Positions 25,752-34,796 of a stretch of 64,000 nucleotides of DNA are shown one piece after another. The position numbers were made by a program, and so were the translations under genes. Every line of letters begins with the position of its first letter. The first letter of the stretch is position 1. Under the pieces are notes generated by a model that was given only the letters and a program-made list of their open reading frames with translations, was not told the origin of the DNA and did no database searches. The DNA comes from JBCCTX01 sp965263105 (GTDB lineage Bacteria > Bacteroidota > Bacteroidia > J057), in NCBI GenBank assembly GCA_965263105.1, contig CBDHGL010000003.1, positions 372,001 to 436,000 of the forward strand. Reading direction: 5' to 3'.

Positions 25752-25771
25752 AGAGAGTTGGCAAACTCTCT
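25752..25771 (-). terminator. Intrinsic terminator between tsf and pyrH
   Basis: AGAGAGTT (25752-25759) and AACTCTCT (25764-25771) form a hairpin with a GGCA loop. On the minus strand it is followed by a run of T (complement of 25746-25751), and on the plus strand also by TTTTT, so it can work both ways. It follows tsf. Confidence 0.8.
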
Positions 25772-25788
25772 TTTTATTCGATCGGGGA

Positions 25789-26628
25789 TTATTTGGCTCC
25801 GAGCTGGAGTCGAATAAACTGATTGACGCTAACGTCTTTCCCCAGTTCTTCTTGGATATATTTTCCAACGGATTTGGAGGTGTCTTTTACAAATTCCTGG
25901 TTGACCAGGGTATTGTCTTTCAAAAATTTCTTGACTTTCCCTGTGGCTATTTTATCCAGAATTTTTTCAGGTTTTCCTTCTGCACGAGCCTGTTCCATTC
26001 CAATTTCACGTTCTTTTTCGATCACGGATTGGGGAACCGCATCTTCATTGATGGCCAAAGGATTCATTGCGGCAATCTGCATGGCTACGTTCCTTCCTAC
26101 CTCTTCTACGCTTCCATGGGAAACGTCCATAAAGCCTACAGCCACACCAATACGGGCTCCCGGGTGGATATAGGTAATGACCTTATCCGCAGAAACCTTT
26201 TCGTATTTAGAAAGATCTATTTTCTCTCCAATTTTTCCGATAGCGTCTACCAAAGAATCTGCCACGCTTTTTCCATCTAGGGAGAGGGCTTTTAGCGCCT
26301 CTAAATCTTCAGGTCCTTTTTCTCCTGCCAGATTAGCGATTTTTTCGCCCAAAGATTGGAAATCCTCATTTCTTGCGACGAAATCTGTTTCACAATTGAG
26401 TTCTATAAGAGCAGCTTTAGAAAGATCAGCACTAGACCAAACAAAAATGGCTCCTTCTTTGGCGTCTCTGTCAGCACGCTTAGCAGAGACCTTTTGCCCC
26501 TTTTTTCTCAAAATTTCGATGGCTTTTTCAAAATCTCCTTCAGCTTCTGTCAGAGCTTTCTTACAGTCCATCATTCCAGCTCCAGTAGTTTGGCGCAGTT
26601 TGTTTACTTCTTTGGCAGATATTTTCAT
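25789..26628 (-). CDS. tsf: Translation elongation factor Ts
   Basis: 279 residues. Guanine-nucleotide exchange factor for EF-Tu. The start MKISAKEVNKLRQTTGAGMMDCKKALTEAEGD is the UBA-like N-terminal module, and LNCETDFVARNEDF (about 77-90) is the EF-Tu-interacting TDFVARN core. Bacteria usually keep rpsB just upstream; here the upstream neighbour is a T9SS cargo gene behind a strong terminator, so tsf has its own promoter and rpsB must be elsewhere. Confidence 0.98.
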   Translation of the reverse strand: MKISAKEVNKLRQTTGAGMMDCKKALTEAEGDFEKAIEILRKKGQKVSAKRADRDAKEGAIFVWSSADLSKAALIELNCETDFVARNEDFQSLGEKIANLAGEKGPEDLEALKALSLDGKSVADSLVDAIGKIGEKIDLSKYEKVSADKVITYIHPGARIGVAVGFMDVSHGSVEEVGRNVAMQIAAMNPLAINEDAVPQSVIEKEREIGMEQARAEGKPEKILDKIATGKVKKFLKDNTLVNQEFVKDTSKSVGKYIQEELGKDVSVNQFIRLQLGAK

Positions 26629-26668
26629 TTTCTATAATACAAATTAATCAGGTTCATAAAATCCTTCG

Positions 26669-26700
26669 CAAAAGTAGGGTATACAATTTTATTTGTCAAA
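26669..26700 (-). promoter_or_regulatory. Promoter of tsf, TTTG-N20-TACTTTTG
   Basis: On the minus strand TTTG (26700-26697), a 20-base spacer and TACTTTTG (26676-26669) match the Bacteroidota consensus exactly. Start of transcription is near 26662, leaving a leader of about 35 bases before the tsf ATG. Confidence 0.75.
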
Positions 26701-26737
26701 AAAATGAGCCATCCTAAAATATAGGATGGCTCATTTT
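26701..26737 (-). terminator. Strong terminator after the esterase-like gene
   Basis: AAAATGAGCCATCCTA (26701-26716) and TAGGATGGCTCATTTT (26722-26737) are exact complements around AAATA; a T-run follows on the minus strand (complement of 26695-26700). It closes the TonB receptor/esterase transcript just before the tsf promoter. Confidence 0.9.
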
Positions 26738-26758
26738 TTATATCAACTAATCTGAGGG

Positions 26759-28414
26759 TTAGTCGAATTGAATTCGTTTTGCCACGAAATTTTCACCTAC
26801 CTGAATTCTAAGCAGGTAAATTCCCGGCGACAAGTCTTCTCTTTGCAATTCAATTTCTCGGGTATTCAAATGGCTATATGTACGGACACTTCTACCGGTG
26901 TAATCCATAATGCTCACCTCATTTATCTGCCTGGCATTGGTACGATAAGATACGGTAAAGCGATCCCCTGCGGGATTGGGATACACTTCTACATTATTGT
27001 CTTGAATGTACTGGTTTATAGAAAGTCCTCCTCCTTGATTACCCAAGTCCATAGCGACGAAAAGCCTCGGGGCAATAAAGCCTATTGCTGTGTCGAGGTA
27101 AGCCTTAGCAATATCTGCATCGTTAGGAATACCTCTACTAGAACGACAAACCGCTTGCTCTCCAGTGATTTGAGCTCCTAAACCAATTTGTTCTGCAAAA
27201 ACAGAATTCCAGAAAGCAGCCCCACTTGCCTTATCGAACCAAGCCCAAGGCTGGTCATAGTGAAGCAGGGTATCACCGGGAACTCCTGTTCCCAGACACA
27301 TGGCATCCTCTCCTACCTGATCACCAGGGGTAATAAGAGGCATAAGCCCTAAGGCCCCTTCATTTCGGGTAGCTGCGATAGAACTATAGGGATCATCCCA
27401 GGGGATATCGAATATATCTTGGTTTCCAATTTCTGTGGCTTTACGAAGGGCTCCTAATCCTCCTGCAGCAGTGGGGATAACGGCAAAAGGAAGACCAGTA
27501 GAAGCATTAGTAGCGATTACGTCTCCTATGTCATAAGGGGCTCCAGGGTTAAAGGCACTGTGTACTGAGATAAAGGGAGGATCTGCTTCGTCCACAAACC
27601 CTACATCTCCTACAGCTCCGTCCATACTGAATCCGACGTTGATGTCAGAGCTGTATTCTGGATAGTTGGGAATGTTAAGGAGGGTTTGATTCGTACCATA
27701 AATGTTTCCATGAATAGAGTCTATGACAAAGGGAACAGGATTATCCTCATCAGAAAAGTCGATGAATTTTGGGATAAGGATTTCATTAAAATCACTGAGG
27801 AAATTTACCCCATTGGATACATATCCTCCTGTACCGGTACCCCCTACGGCGATTCTACCAACGTCAACTTTGTATCGATTAGAATCCATCGCAGACGACC
27901 AGCGGAAATAGCGTACGGCATTGCGAAGGTCTTGAATTCCTCTGTAGGCAGCTTGAAGAATAGTTTTTTGTGCCTCAGCTTCCGAGCCTAGAGGATTCCA
28001 ACCCCGGCGGTATTGGACCACGGCAACTACATAGCCCATGGTTGTAAGTCTATTAGCAATTTCGACTACAGCACTATCATTTCTTTCCCCTGTGAAACCC
28101 GAGTTGGCATAGGCTGGGAAGAAGGTTCCTGTGACAGCAAACAAAATCAAAGGTCTTTCCTCCAAAGTGTCTACGGAGGGGTCTGGCTGATAAACATCCA
28201 TTAATAAGGGCACTGGGACGGGCGTGGTAATGGCGGTATCGACTATTAGGGGCAAAATACTTATATTAGTCCCATACTCCACATTCGCTTCAACGGCAAT
28301 ATCTGCTCGTGAAAATACAGGCTCGAGAAAGCGCTGTGCCTGTAATGGTAGCGTACCCATTAGGATAGCTGTTAGCACACATAAGTGATAAAACTTTTTC
28401 ATAATATCAATCAA
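26759..28414 (-). CDS. Alpha/beta-hydrolase-fold (esterase-like) T9SS cargo lacking nucleophile Ser
   Basis: 551 residues: signal peptide (LCVLTAILMGTLPLQA, about 11-26), a hydrolase-like region (55-330) with LMDVYQPDP, DLRNAVRYFRWS...VDVGRIAVGG, and a C-terminal sorting domain (about 475-551; VYPNPAGDRFTV..., LSPGIYLLRI, ending KRIQFD) of the T9SS type A kind. The nucleophile elbow expected as GGxSxGG reads GGTGTGG at 191-197, so the Ser is replaced by Gly. It may therefore be a binding protein or use another residue. It follows the TonB receptor by 19 bases and is ended by a strong terminator, so the two work as a unit. Confidence 0.8.
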   Translation of the reverse strand: MIDIMKKFYHLCVLTAILMGTLPLQAQRFLEPVFSRADIAVEANVEYGTNISILPLIVDTAITTPVPVPLLMDVYQPDPSVDTLEERPLILFAVTGTFFPAYANSGFTGERNDSAVVEIANRLTTMGYVVAVVQYRRGWNPLGSEAEAQKTILQAAYRGIQDLRNAVRYFRWSSAMDSNRYKVDVGRIAVGGTGTGGYVSNGVNFLSDFNEILIPKFIDFSDEDNPVPFVIDSIHGNIYGTNQTLLNIPNYPEYSSDINVGFSMDGAVGDVGFVDEADPPFISVHSAFNPGAPYDIGDVIATNASTGLPFAVIPTAAGGLGALRKATEIGNQDIFDIPWDDPYSSIAATRNEGALGLMPLITPGDQVGEDAMCLGTGVPGDTLLHYDQPWAWFDKASGAAFWNSVFAEQIGLGAQITGEQAVCRSSRGIPNDADIAKAYLDTAIGFIAPRLFVAMDLGNQGGGLSINQYIQDNNVEVYPNPAGDRFTVSYRTNARQINEVSIMDYTGRSVRTYSHLNTREIELQREDLSPGIYLLRIQVGENFVAKRIQFD

Positions 28415-28433
28415 TTGGTTTTAAAAAGTTAAG

Positions 28434-31250
28434 TCAAATATTGGGGAAGTTAAAATTTATAGAGGCATAGGCCATTCTCCCAATTCTGGGCCCACCATAG
28501 ACGGTGAAGCTTTCATTATTCAAAGAATTGGAAGCACCTATTTTTACGGTAGCTTTAATCTCGGGGAAGTATTTGTTGACCTGTAAGTCTAATCGATCAT
28601 AGGAAGGTACCAAACCAGTGAATTGTGGAGAACCTTCAAAAAGATAGCCTTCCACCCACTTGTAATTAATATTGAACCCAACATTTTGCAAGGTTCCTAA
28701 TTTAATACTTCTTCCAGAAAAACTTACATTGAATTTATGTTCAGGCGTGTTATAGGCGGGAACGATGGGATCATCCGTTTCGGTATTTAGTACATTCCAA
28801 GAGTAGTTGCCTCCTAAAGAAATCTTAGAAGTAATGAAGTAACTCAATCCAATGGCTGCCCCTTGAGTAGTAACAACTTTCTCTGCATTGGCGGATACCT
28901 GGAAGGTTCGGCCCACAGGCAGCCCAAAATTAAAGGAGCCACTAAAACCCCGTTGGAAACCAATGAAGTCCTGATACCGGCTGAAATAATAGCCAGCGTC
29001 TATGTATAAGCGTTGTCCTAAAAAGCCTCTATACCCAAATTCTCCGGTAATAACTTTCTCAGGTTCTATTCGATCTAGGTCAAATTCTACGAGTACGCGG
29101 GGATCCAGTGTTTCGAAATATTCGGCAAGGGATTCCAAGGTAATAAGACCTTCATATCCGGAAATATTCCCTAAAAGTATCGCGGCTCCCACATCATAAT
29201 TTAAAAACTGATCAGCCAAGGTGGGGTTTCTAATAGCAGAGGACAAGGAAATACGCAAGGAATTACGTTCATCGAGGTTGAAGAGGCCGGTTACAGCTGG
29301 AGAAAAAAGGTAATCGAAGTTTTCATTTTTGTCCATTCTGATAGTACCTGTCAGGATGATAGTTTCCTCTTTGAGCTCTTTTTGAATTCCTGCATATACC
29401 CCATATTCAAAGTTGGTAATTTCTCTGTTTGCCGTATCGGCAAAGATACTTCCCCGGGTCTCTGGGGTATATAACCTTGCATTTGCCCCTACGGTAATAT
29501 CGCCAAAGGCGGGGGTGAATTTATATTCCCCATGAAGGTGAAAGAGAGCAGACTTATCGTAAAATCGGGTGCCTCCTTCTACCCCGATAATGCGACTGGT
29601 AATAGAGTCAAAAGCCATTTGAAAAGCGGGGCTCCCCGGCTGGAGAAAGGCGACATCTGCGTCAGCACGGGCTTGTTGGTGTAGGCTAGTGAGTAGGTCT
29701 TGATTTTGGGCGAGGATAATTTCTTGCTGGTCAAAATCAAAGCGGAAGTCTGGTGGCATGGGGTCCGAAGGATAGCCTTCTATGGCTTTTATCTGAGGGG
29801 TTGCATTGAGACGCCACCAATTGCGGTAGCGAGTTCGCCAGTCAAGGTCATTAGTAATCAGAGACTGTAGACGAAAGGCCGTAAAAACCGGATCATAGGA
29901 GTTTGCTGCATCTTCATGAGTAGCATAAGCGCGAATAAAAAAGCGGTTTTCCCGTTTTAGCTCTATTTTATGTTGAAAAAACTGGATGTCCCTCAAACTG
30001 ATCCGGTTTACCCCTTGAAATACAGTGGTACCCTGACTAAAATTAGAAGAAGCGATTAACTCCGTTTCAGAATCGAGTTTGTAATGAAGACTGAGTCCAG
30101 CTTTTACATTATCTGTATCGTAATCCAATAAGTCCTCCTCCATATAGCCTGTGCGATAATAGCGTTTAAGCCCAGGAAAATTAATCCGGTCATTCCCCAC
30201 AGCCGCACCGTTATAATTAACTTCGTCCCCATAGATATTCACCGCATCATATCCTCCAGGATTATCCTCTCCCACAAAAGAGGTAGTACCTAGTTCCGTT
30301 GTGTCCCTATATGACTCATCAAAATTTCTAGCTTCCCAATCATTGGCTTGCATATAAAAGATATTGGCCTTAATGGCAAATTTTGGCTCTCCTTGTGCAT
30401 TGTTAAAGACCTTGGCATAACGCACAGCAGTTTCTATCAGGTTTCTTTCCCCTACCTTAATAGAGGTTGATAGGCCTTGGTGAACAAAAGGACTTTTGGT
30501 CTTCATACTAATCACCCCATTGAAGGCATTGGGACCGTAAAAAGCAGAGCTAGCACCTACTACCAGGGTAACAGACTCGAGATCGAGCTCAGAAGCCCCC
30601 AAGAAATTTCCCAAAGAAAAGTTCAATCCAGGGGATTGGTTGTCCACCCCGTCTATTAATTGTAGTGAACGAACGGGCTGGGTACTATTGAAGCCGCGGG
30701 TGTTAACCACTTTGAACCCTAAGCTGGCATCATTCATATCCACCCCTTTGAGATTTCCTAAGCCTTCATAGAAATTTGCGGCTGGGGTCTCCTTAATCGC
30801 ATTGATGCTCATTCCCTCTGTAGTAAGGGGGGAGCGTCTTTGGGCTTCAGCCATTGGAGAAGCCGTAATTTCCACCTCATCCAGACTGAGGGAGGATTGG
30901 TCCATCCGAAGGTTGATTGGTCGGTCCAGACGGTTCACCTTGTAGATTAGTGTATCAAACCCCAAATAGGTAACCTGCAAATTGAATGGAGGAGCGATGG
31001 GAGACTCAAATTGAAAACCGCCATCCACCTGGGACATACCTCCGACTAGTTGGTCAAGACGCTGTCCATTTTTTTGAGGTTTCACCAATATTCGAGCACC
31101 CACCAAAGGTTCCCTACTTTCCGAATCAACGACCGTACCTGTAATAGTATTCTGTCCACAAAGAGAGGAGAACATGAATAAGGAAACCCATAAAAAGAGA
31201 AAATTCTTCTTGGATAAAGTCGTTAATAAAATAGTAATTTGGATAGACAT
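28434..31250 (-). CDS. TonB-dependent receptor
   Basis: About 938 residues from the ATG at 31250. The open frame extends to 31445, but the extra 65 residues are not signal-like, and a likely -7 element (31383-31390) lies inside them; from 31250 a signal peptide follows (FLFLWVSLFMFSSLCG). Domains: carboxypeptidase-regulatory-like (ITGTVVDSESREPLVGARILV), plug (around 110-240: ANFYEGLGNLKGVDM, TRGFNST, SAFYGPNAFNGVISM) and a long barrel. It probably brings a large substrate across the outer membrane using TonB energy; the co-oriented esterase-like T9SS protein suggests substrate capture at the surface. Substrate unknown. Confidence 0.9.
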   Translation of the reverse strand: MSIQITILLTTLSKKNFLFLWVSLFMFSSLCGQNTITGTVVDSESREPLVGARILVKPQKNGQRLDQLVGGMSQVDGGFQFESPIAPPFNLQVTYLGFDTLIYKVNRLDRPINLRMDQSSLSLDEVEITASPMAEAQRRSPLTTEGMSINAIKETPAANFYEGLGNLKGVDMNDASLGFKVVNTRGFNSTQPVRSLQLIDGVDNQSPGLNFSLGNFLGASELDLESVTLVVGASSAFYGPNAFNGVISMKTKSPFVHQGLSTSIKVGERNLIETAVRYAKVFNNAQGEPKFAIKANIFYMQANDWEARNFDESYRDTTELGTTSFVGEDNPGGYDAVNIYGDEVNYNGAAVGNDRINFPGLKRYYRTGYMEEDLLDYDTDNVKAGLSLHYKLDSETELIASSNFSQGTTVFQGVNRISLRDIQFFQHKIELKRENRFFIRAYATHEDAANSYDPVFTAFRLQSLITNDLDWRTRYRNWWRLNATPQIKAIEGYPSDPMPPDFRFDFDQQEIILAQNQDLLTSLHQQARADADVAFLQPGSPAFQMAFDSITSRIIGVEGGTRFYDKSALFHLHGEYKFTPAFGDITVGANARLYTPETRGSIFADTANREITNFEYGVYAGIQKELKEETIILTGTIRMDKNENFDYLFSPAVTGLFNLDERNSLRISLSSAIRNPTLADQFLNYDVGAAILLGNISGYEGLITLESLAEYFETLDPRVLVEFDLDRIEPEKVITGEFGYRGFLGQRLYIDAGYYFSRYQDFIGFQRGFSGSFNFGLPVGRTFQVSANAEKVVTTQGAAIGLSYFITSKISLGGNYSWNVLNTETDDPIVPAYNTPEHKFNVSFSGRSIKLGTLQNVGFNINYKWVEGYLFEGSPQFTGLVPSYDRLDLQVNKYFPEIKATVKIGASNSLNNESFTVYGGPRIGRMAYASINFNFPNI

Positions 31251-31608
31251 AAATTCTGTAGTAAGTAGTCTTTCAGGTAGGTAGCTAAAATGACTTCCCT
31301 CTTTCGGTAAAAAATTAAAATAAAATTTACCAATAATTCTTAAATCCTTAATAATATAATAAAAGTATTTCCCCTTGGTGGGCAAAGGTAAATATTTCTC
31401 TCCGTAAAATGATAATGCGGTTTGTTTTTCTGTATTGGATTCCATGATAGGGAAGATTCATGTAGGTTAATAATCATCCTGTAGAAATCAATATGGTAAT
31501 TTTCCCAAGGCTCAATAGAGATAACCTATTCAATGGATAGCACACAAAAGACAATTTTGGGTAAACTGGAGATATTGAACAAAAACCTGGACAAATTTGA
31601 CAACCTAC
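31251..31608. other. Intergenic region with receptor promoter
   Basis: The 358 bases between the TonB receptor start and the end of the glycosyltransferase gene hold no supported gene. A TACCTTTG -7 element on the minus strand (31390-31383) is the best feature; no good TTTG -33 is seen. This would give a ~125-base leader for the receptor. Confidence 0.4.
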
Positions 31609-32727
31609 TTATGGGCTTTCCTCAAAAAGGGAGAGGAGTTTTTCCGCATTTTTAAGGTTGGAATATTGGTTCTTGAGGAGTTCCTTCCTACTCTCTATTT
31701 CTTTATCAGAAAACTCAAAGTCAAATAAGCGTAGAATCATTCCTTTGAATTCGCTGGTATCTTGTGCAAGGATGCAGTATTTGGCCAGATCATTCCCCAT
31801 TACCATATAGGGGGTTACAGCAACAAAGCGGCCATTGAATAGAGCCCGAAGGAGCTTGAGTTTTATTCCCGTTGGCTGAAAGGAAGGAAGGACATGGATA
31901 TGGGCACTGCGTATAAGGTCTAGTAATTCTCCTTCTCCTGGGTTGTGGAATAGGGATATATGGTCGAAGTCGCTGAGCGCAGTGATGAGCTCCGGGCGTG
32001 GATTGGAGCCTGCAATGATTAGGGGTAGATTTAAGTCATGAAAGACCCCATCAATCAGCCACATAGCAGCCTCATGATTTTCAGCTACTTCCAGATTTCC
32101 ATGGTAAAGACAATATTTTCCTTTCCCCGCTTTGCTCGTGACTTGATCGTTAGGGTGGAAAGCAGGTATATATTCTACTTGGTTAAATCGCTTGGTGAGG
32201 TATTCAGTGTCCCGAGGAGAAATACCCAAAATTCGGTCGGCAGCGGCCAGTCTCCGTTCATACTTTTTCAATAATTGGGACTCACGCAGGTAATATTGTT
32301 GGCGAGACCAGGAGGGTTCCCGCTCTGCCAAACCTGCGTAATACTCCCATTCTACATTGTGCATCCTCACCATTTTCGTTCGATACTTCAGGTAGGTATG
32401 GGCCAGGTAGAAACAGGTGTGCATCCCTTCGAACAAAATGGGGTAACTATCTTCCAGTAAGGTGTTTAGTAAGGCAGGAGATTTGCGGGAACTGATGATA
32501 TGCGGTACTCTCAATGGTAGGGACGCAACGGGTTTGATGCGCTTATAATAATGGACTTTCTCGCAGATTTTCTTTAAGTCCTCAGACTCACCTCTGCCAC
32601 TAGTAAAGCAATGTAGGTGAACCTTGGCTCCTTGTTCGGCCAAGGCTTTGACTTTGAAATATACATCAATTACCCCTCCATAGTTGGGAGGATAGGGTAC
32701 ATCGAAGGATATGACATGCAAATGCAT
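31609..32727 (-). CDS. Glycosyltransferase (GT-B fold, GT4-like)
   Basis: 372 residues. Begins MHLHVISFDVPYPPNYGGVIDVYFKVKALAEQGAKVHLHCF, the N-terminal half of a GT-B enzyme; the C-terminal half has VLPSFQPTGIKLKLLRALFNGRFVAVTP, where the donor-binding Glu of the usual E-x7-E motif is replaced (K-x-L-x-A-L). It is a distant member; sugar and acceptor unknown. Divergent from nuoG. No other surface-polysaccharide genes are next to it. Confidence 0.8.
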   Translation of the reverse strand: MHLHVISFDVPYPPNYGGVIDVYFKVKALAEQGAKVHLHCFTSGRGESEDLKKICEKVHYYKRIKPVASLPLRVPHIISSRKSPALLNTLLEDSYPILFEGMHTCFYLAHTYLKYRTKMVRMHNVEWEYYAGLAEREPSWSRQQYYLRESQLLKKYERRLAAADRILGISPRDTEYLTKRFNQVEYIPAFHPNDQVTSKAGKGKYCLYHGNLEVAENHEAAMWLIDGVFHDLNLPLIIAGSNPRPELITALSDFDHISLFHNPGEGELLDLIRSAHIHVLPSFQPTGIKLKLLRALFNGRFVAVTPYMVMGNDLAKYCILAQDTSEFKGMILRLFDFEFSDKEIESRKELLKNQYSNLKNAEKLLSLFEESP

Positions 32728-32855
32728 CCAACAAAATTAAGAAGATGATTTTGGTATCAAAGTCTTTAATGAACCAGTTGTAATTGGTAATTCACTCCTT
32801 TTTATCCCCCCATCCCTTTAAAGGAAAGCTAATCCCCAGAAATAACCCGTCCCTT

Positions 32856-32888
32856 TTTGAGCATTTTCTCAAAATTTATCTAATTTTA
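32856..32888 (+). promoter_or_regulatory. Promoter-like TTTG-N21-TAATTTTA before nuoG
   Basis: TTTG (32856-32859), 21-base spacer, TAATTTTA (32881-32888), one base from TAnnTTTG. The inverted repeat at 32884-32929 begins inside the -7 element and covers the expected start site near 32895. Confidence 0.5.
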
Positions 32889-32929
32889 GCGAACTGTTTT
32901 CTAGAAATAGGAAAAACAGTTCGCTAAAA
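32884..32929. promoter_or_regulatory. Perfect 17-bp inverted repeat over promoter/leader of nuoG
   Basis: TTTTAGCGAACTGTTTT (32884-32900) and AAAACAGTTCGCTAAAA (32913-32929) are exact reverse complements with a 12-base loop, 10 bases before the ATG. It could be an operator or a leader hairpin; a terminator for an upstream gene is unlikely because the upstream gene runs the other way. Confidence 0.75.
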
Positions 32930-32939
32930 CTAGATACGC

Positions 32940-34688
32940 ATGCCAAAAATTACCATCGACGGTCAGGAGTTTGAGTTCGAAGGCTCCCATATGCTCCTTC
33001 AATTTGCCATGGATCAGGGAGTTGAGATCCCGTACTTCTGTTATCACCCTGCTATGAGTATCCCTACCAACTGTAGGATGTGTCTGGTGGATGTGGGCCA
33101 CCACATGAAGGACCGTGAGACAGGGGAATTTCAGTATGATGAAAAAGGAGAACCTGTGGTACGTTGGGGAAGAAAGCCTGCTACAGCTTGTAATACCCCT
33201 TTGGCCGATGGTATGATAGTCAAGACCAATCGCAGCTCTGAGACAATCGATACTGCTCAGAAAGGAGTATTGGAATATATGTTGGTTAATCACCCCTTAG
33301 ATTGCCCCATTTGTGACCAAGCGGGTGAGTGCCCGCTTCAGATTTGGACCTATAAATATGGCCCTGAAGGATCTCGCTTTGAGAACCAAAAAAGGCATAA
33401 ACGCAAGCGGGTGGACCTAGGCCCCAATGTGGTCCTAGATGAAGAGCGTTGTATCAATTGTACACGGTGTACCCGTTTTACAGAAGAGGTGTCTAATTCT
33501 AATCAATTGACGATAATAGGAAGAGGGGACAAAAATTATCCGGGTTGTGCCCCGGGAGAAGAATTTGATGATCCCTATTCCATGAATACCATAGATATAT
33601 GTCCGGTGGGGGCATTGACCAGTAAGCAGCATCGATTTAAGGCAAGGATTTGGGAGATGTCTCACGCACCTAGTATTGATATGAATGACAGTACGGGTAC
33701 GAATATCTATGTCTGGATACGCGATAACAAGGTAATGCGGATTACACCGAGGAAGAACCTGGAAATAAATGACTACTGGATGCCAGACGAGCACCGTCTG
33801 AATGTAGATTTTTATAATGAAAATCGCGCTTCAGGAGTGAAGATTAAGGGCGGATTGCCGATCAACTTTGAAGAGGGCTTATCTAAAACTGCGGCCATAC
33901 TCGAGAAACTCCCTCAGACCATTAGCAATATGGATGCGGCTTACTTTTTGGGATCGCCCTATGCTTCTTTGGAAAGTAATTTTGCATTAAAGCAAATCGC
34001 TCAACAATTGGGAATCTCTACGGTCTATTATGTCCCACACATTGCCAAGGGCAAAGGAGACAATTGGCTAATCCAAGACGACCGCACCCCCAATTCAGCT
34101 GCTTGTGAAATGCTTGGTTTTAAATCCTTAGCGATAGAAGACTTGCAAAACGCCCTAAGTGGGGGCAAGGTAGAATTCCTCTACTCGTTGGAGAATGACC
34201 CAGCTTTTGCCCAATTGGATAAAGAATTGGATCAGATCACCTCAGTCATTCACTCGCTGAAGGACCTTCCCACTTATGAATATGCGACCATTCATTTGCC
34301 TGCAGCCAATGCAATCGAGGCTGAAGGTACCTATATCAATCATAAAGGAAGGGCCCAGGTAAGCAAGATGGCTGTACAAATAAAGCAGATGTCCCCCGAC
34401 ATGTGGATGCGCCTCCCCAAAGGTCGTCTAGATAAGACAGGGGTTGCAGTAGACCACTGGCGGAATCTGGATCATATTCAAGACGTATTGCCTTCATGGT
34501 TACTCCTCTCCAAAATTTCTGGCTATACCGACGAGTTTAAGCTGGGATATGGGGACCACAAAGAGATATTTTCTCGGCTACAAAGTGAATTTTCTCAATT
34601 GGCTGAACTCAAGGTCTCCTATCGCCCTTCCAAGAGCTCCTTCAAGTCTACTCAGTTGGAGTTTGCCAACGAGTGGGGGAGTAGGTAA
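32940..34688 (+). CDS. nuoG: NADH-quinone oxidoreductase subunit G-like Fe-S protein
   Basis: 582 residues. N-terminal 2Fe-2S ferredoxin domain with C34, C45, C48 and C84; then H118/C122/C125/C131 (HPLDCPICDQAGEC), the N3-type cluster; then C171, C174, C177 and C221 (CINCTRCTRF, IDICPVGALTSK), the N4-type cluster. The C-terminal half is a shortened molybdopterin-oxidoreductase-like region without cofactor motifs. This is the NuoG layout, with the electron-transfer chain of complex I intact. No other nuo genes are present in the window, which is unusual, so it may be a duplicate or the complex I genes may be dispersed. Confidence 0.88.
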   Translation: MPKITIDGQEFEFEGSHMLLQFAMDQGVEIPYFCYHPAMSIPTNCRMCLVDVGHHMKDRETGEFQYDEKGEPVVRWGRKPATACNTPLADGMIVKTNRSSETIDTAQKGVLEYMLVNHPLDCPICDQAGECPLQIWTYKYGPEGSRFENQKRHKRKRVDLGPNVVLDEERCINCTRCTRFTEEVSNSNQLTIIGRGDKNYPGCAPGEEFDDPYSMNTIDICPVGALTSKQHRFKARIWEMSHAPSIDMNDSTGTNIYVWIRDNKVMRITPRKNLEINDYWMPDEHRLNVDFYNENRASGVKIKGGLPINFEEGLSKTAAILEKLPQTISNMDAAYFLGSPYASLESNFALKQIAQQLGISTVYYVPHIAKGKGDNWLIQDDRTPNSAACEMLGFKSLAIEDLQNALSGGKVEFLYSLENDPAFAQLDKELDQITSVIHSLKDLPTYEYATIHLPAANAIEAEGTYINHKGRAQVSKMAVQIKQMSPDMWMRLPKGRLDKTGVAVDHWRNLDHIQDVLPSWLLLSKISGYTDEFKLGYGDHKEIFSRLQSEFSQLAELKVSYRPSKSSFKSTQLEFANEWGSR

Positions 34689-34796
34689 GTAAATTGCATT
34701 TAGCTATTTAACCGAACGTTATTGGCGAAAAAGGCATGCTCTTTCTGAAGGCTAGATAATAGGTATTATTCAAAATGAAATCCGTCTCGACCGCTC

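Noticed and set aside
25823..26647. Plus-strand open frames through tsf
   Set aside because: Reverse frames of tsf without motifs or signals.
32732..32761. TTTG-N18-TAATTTTG on the minus strand before the glycosyltransferase
   Set aside because: It would put the transcript start at the ATG itself; AT-rich DNA gives such matches by chance.
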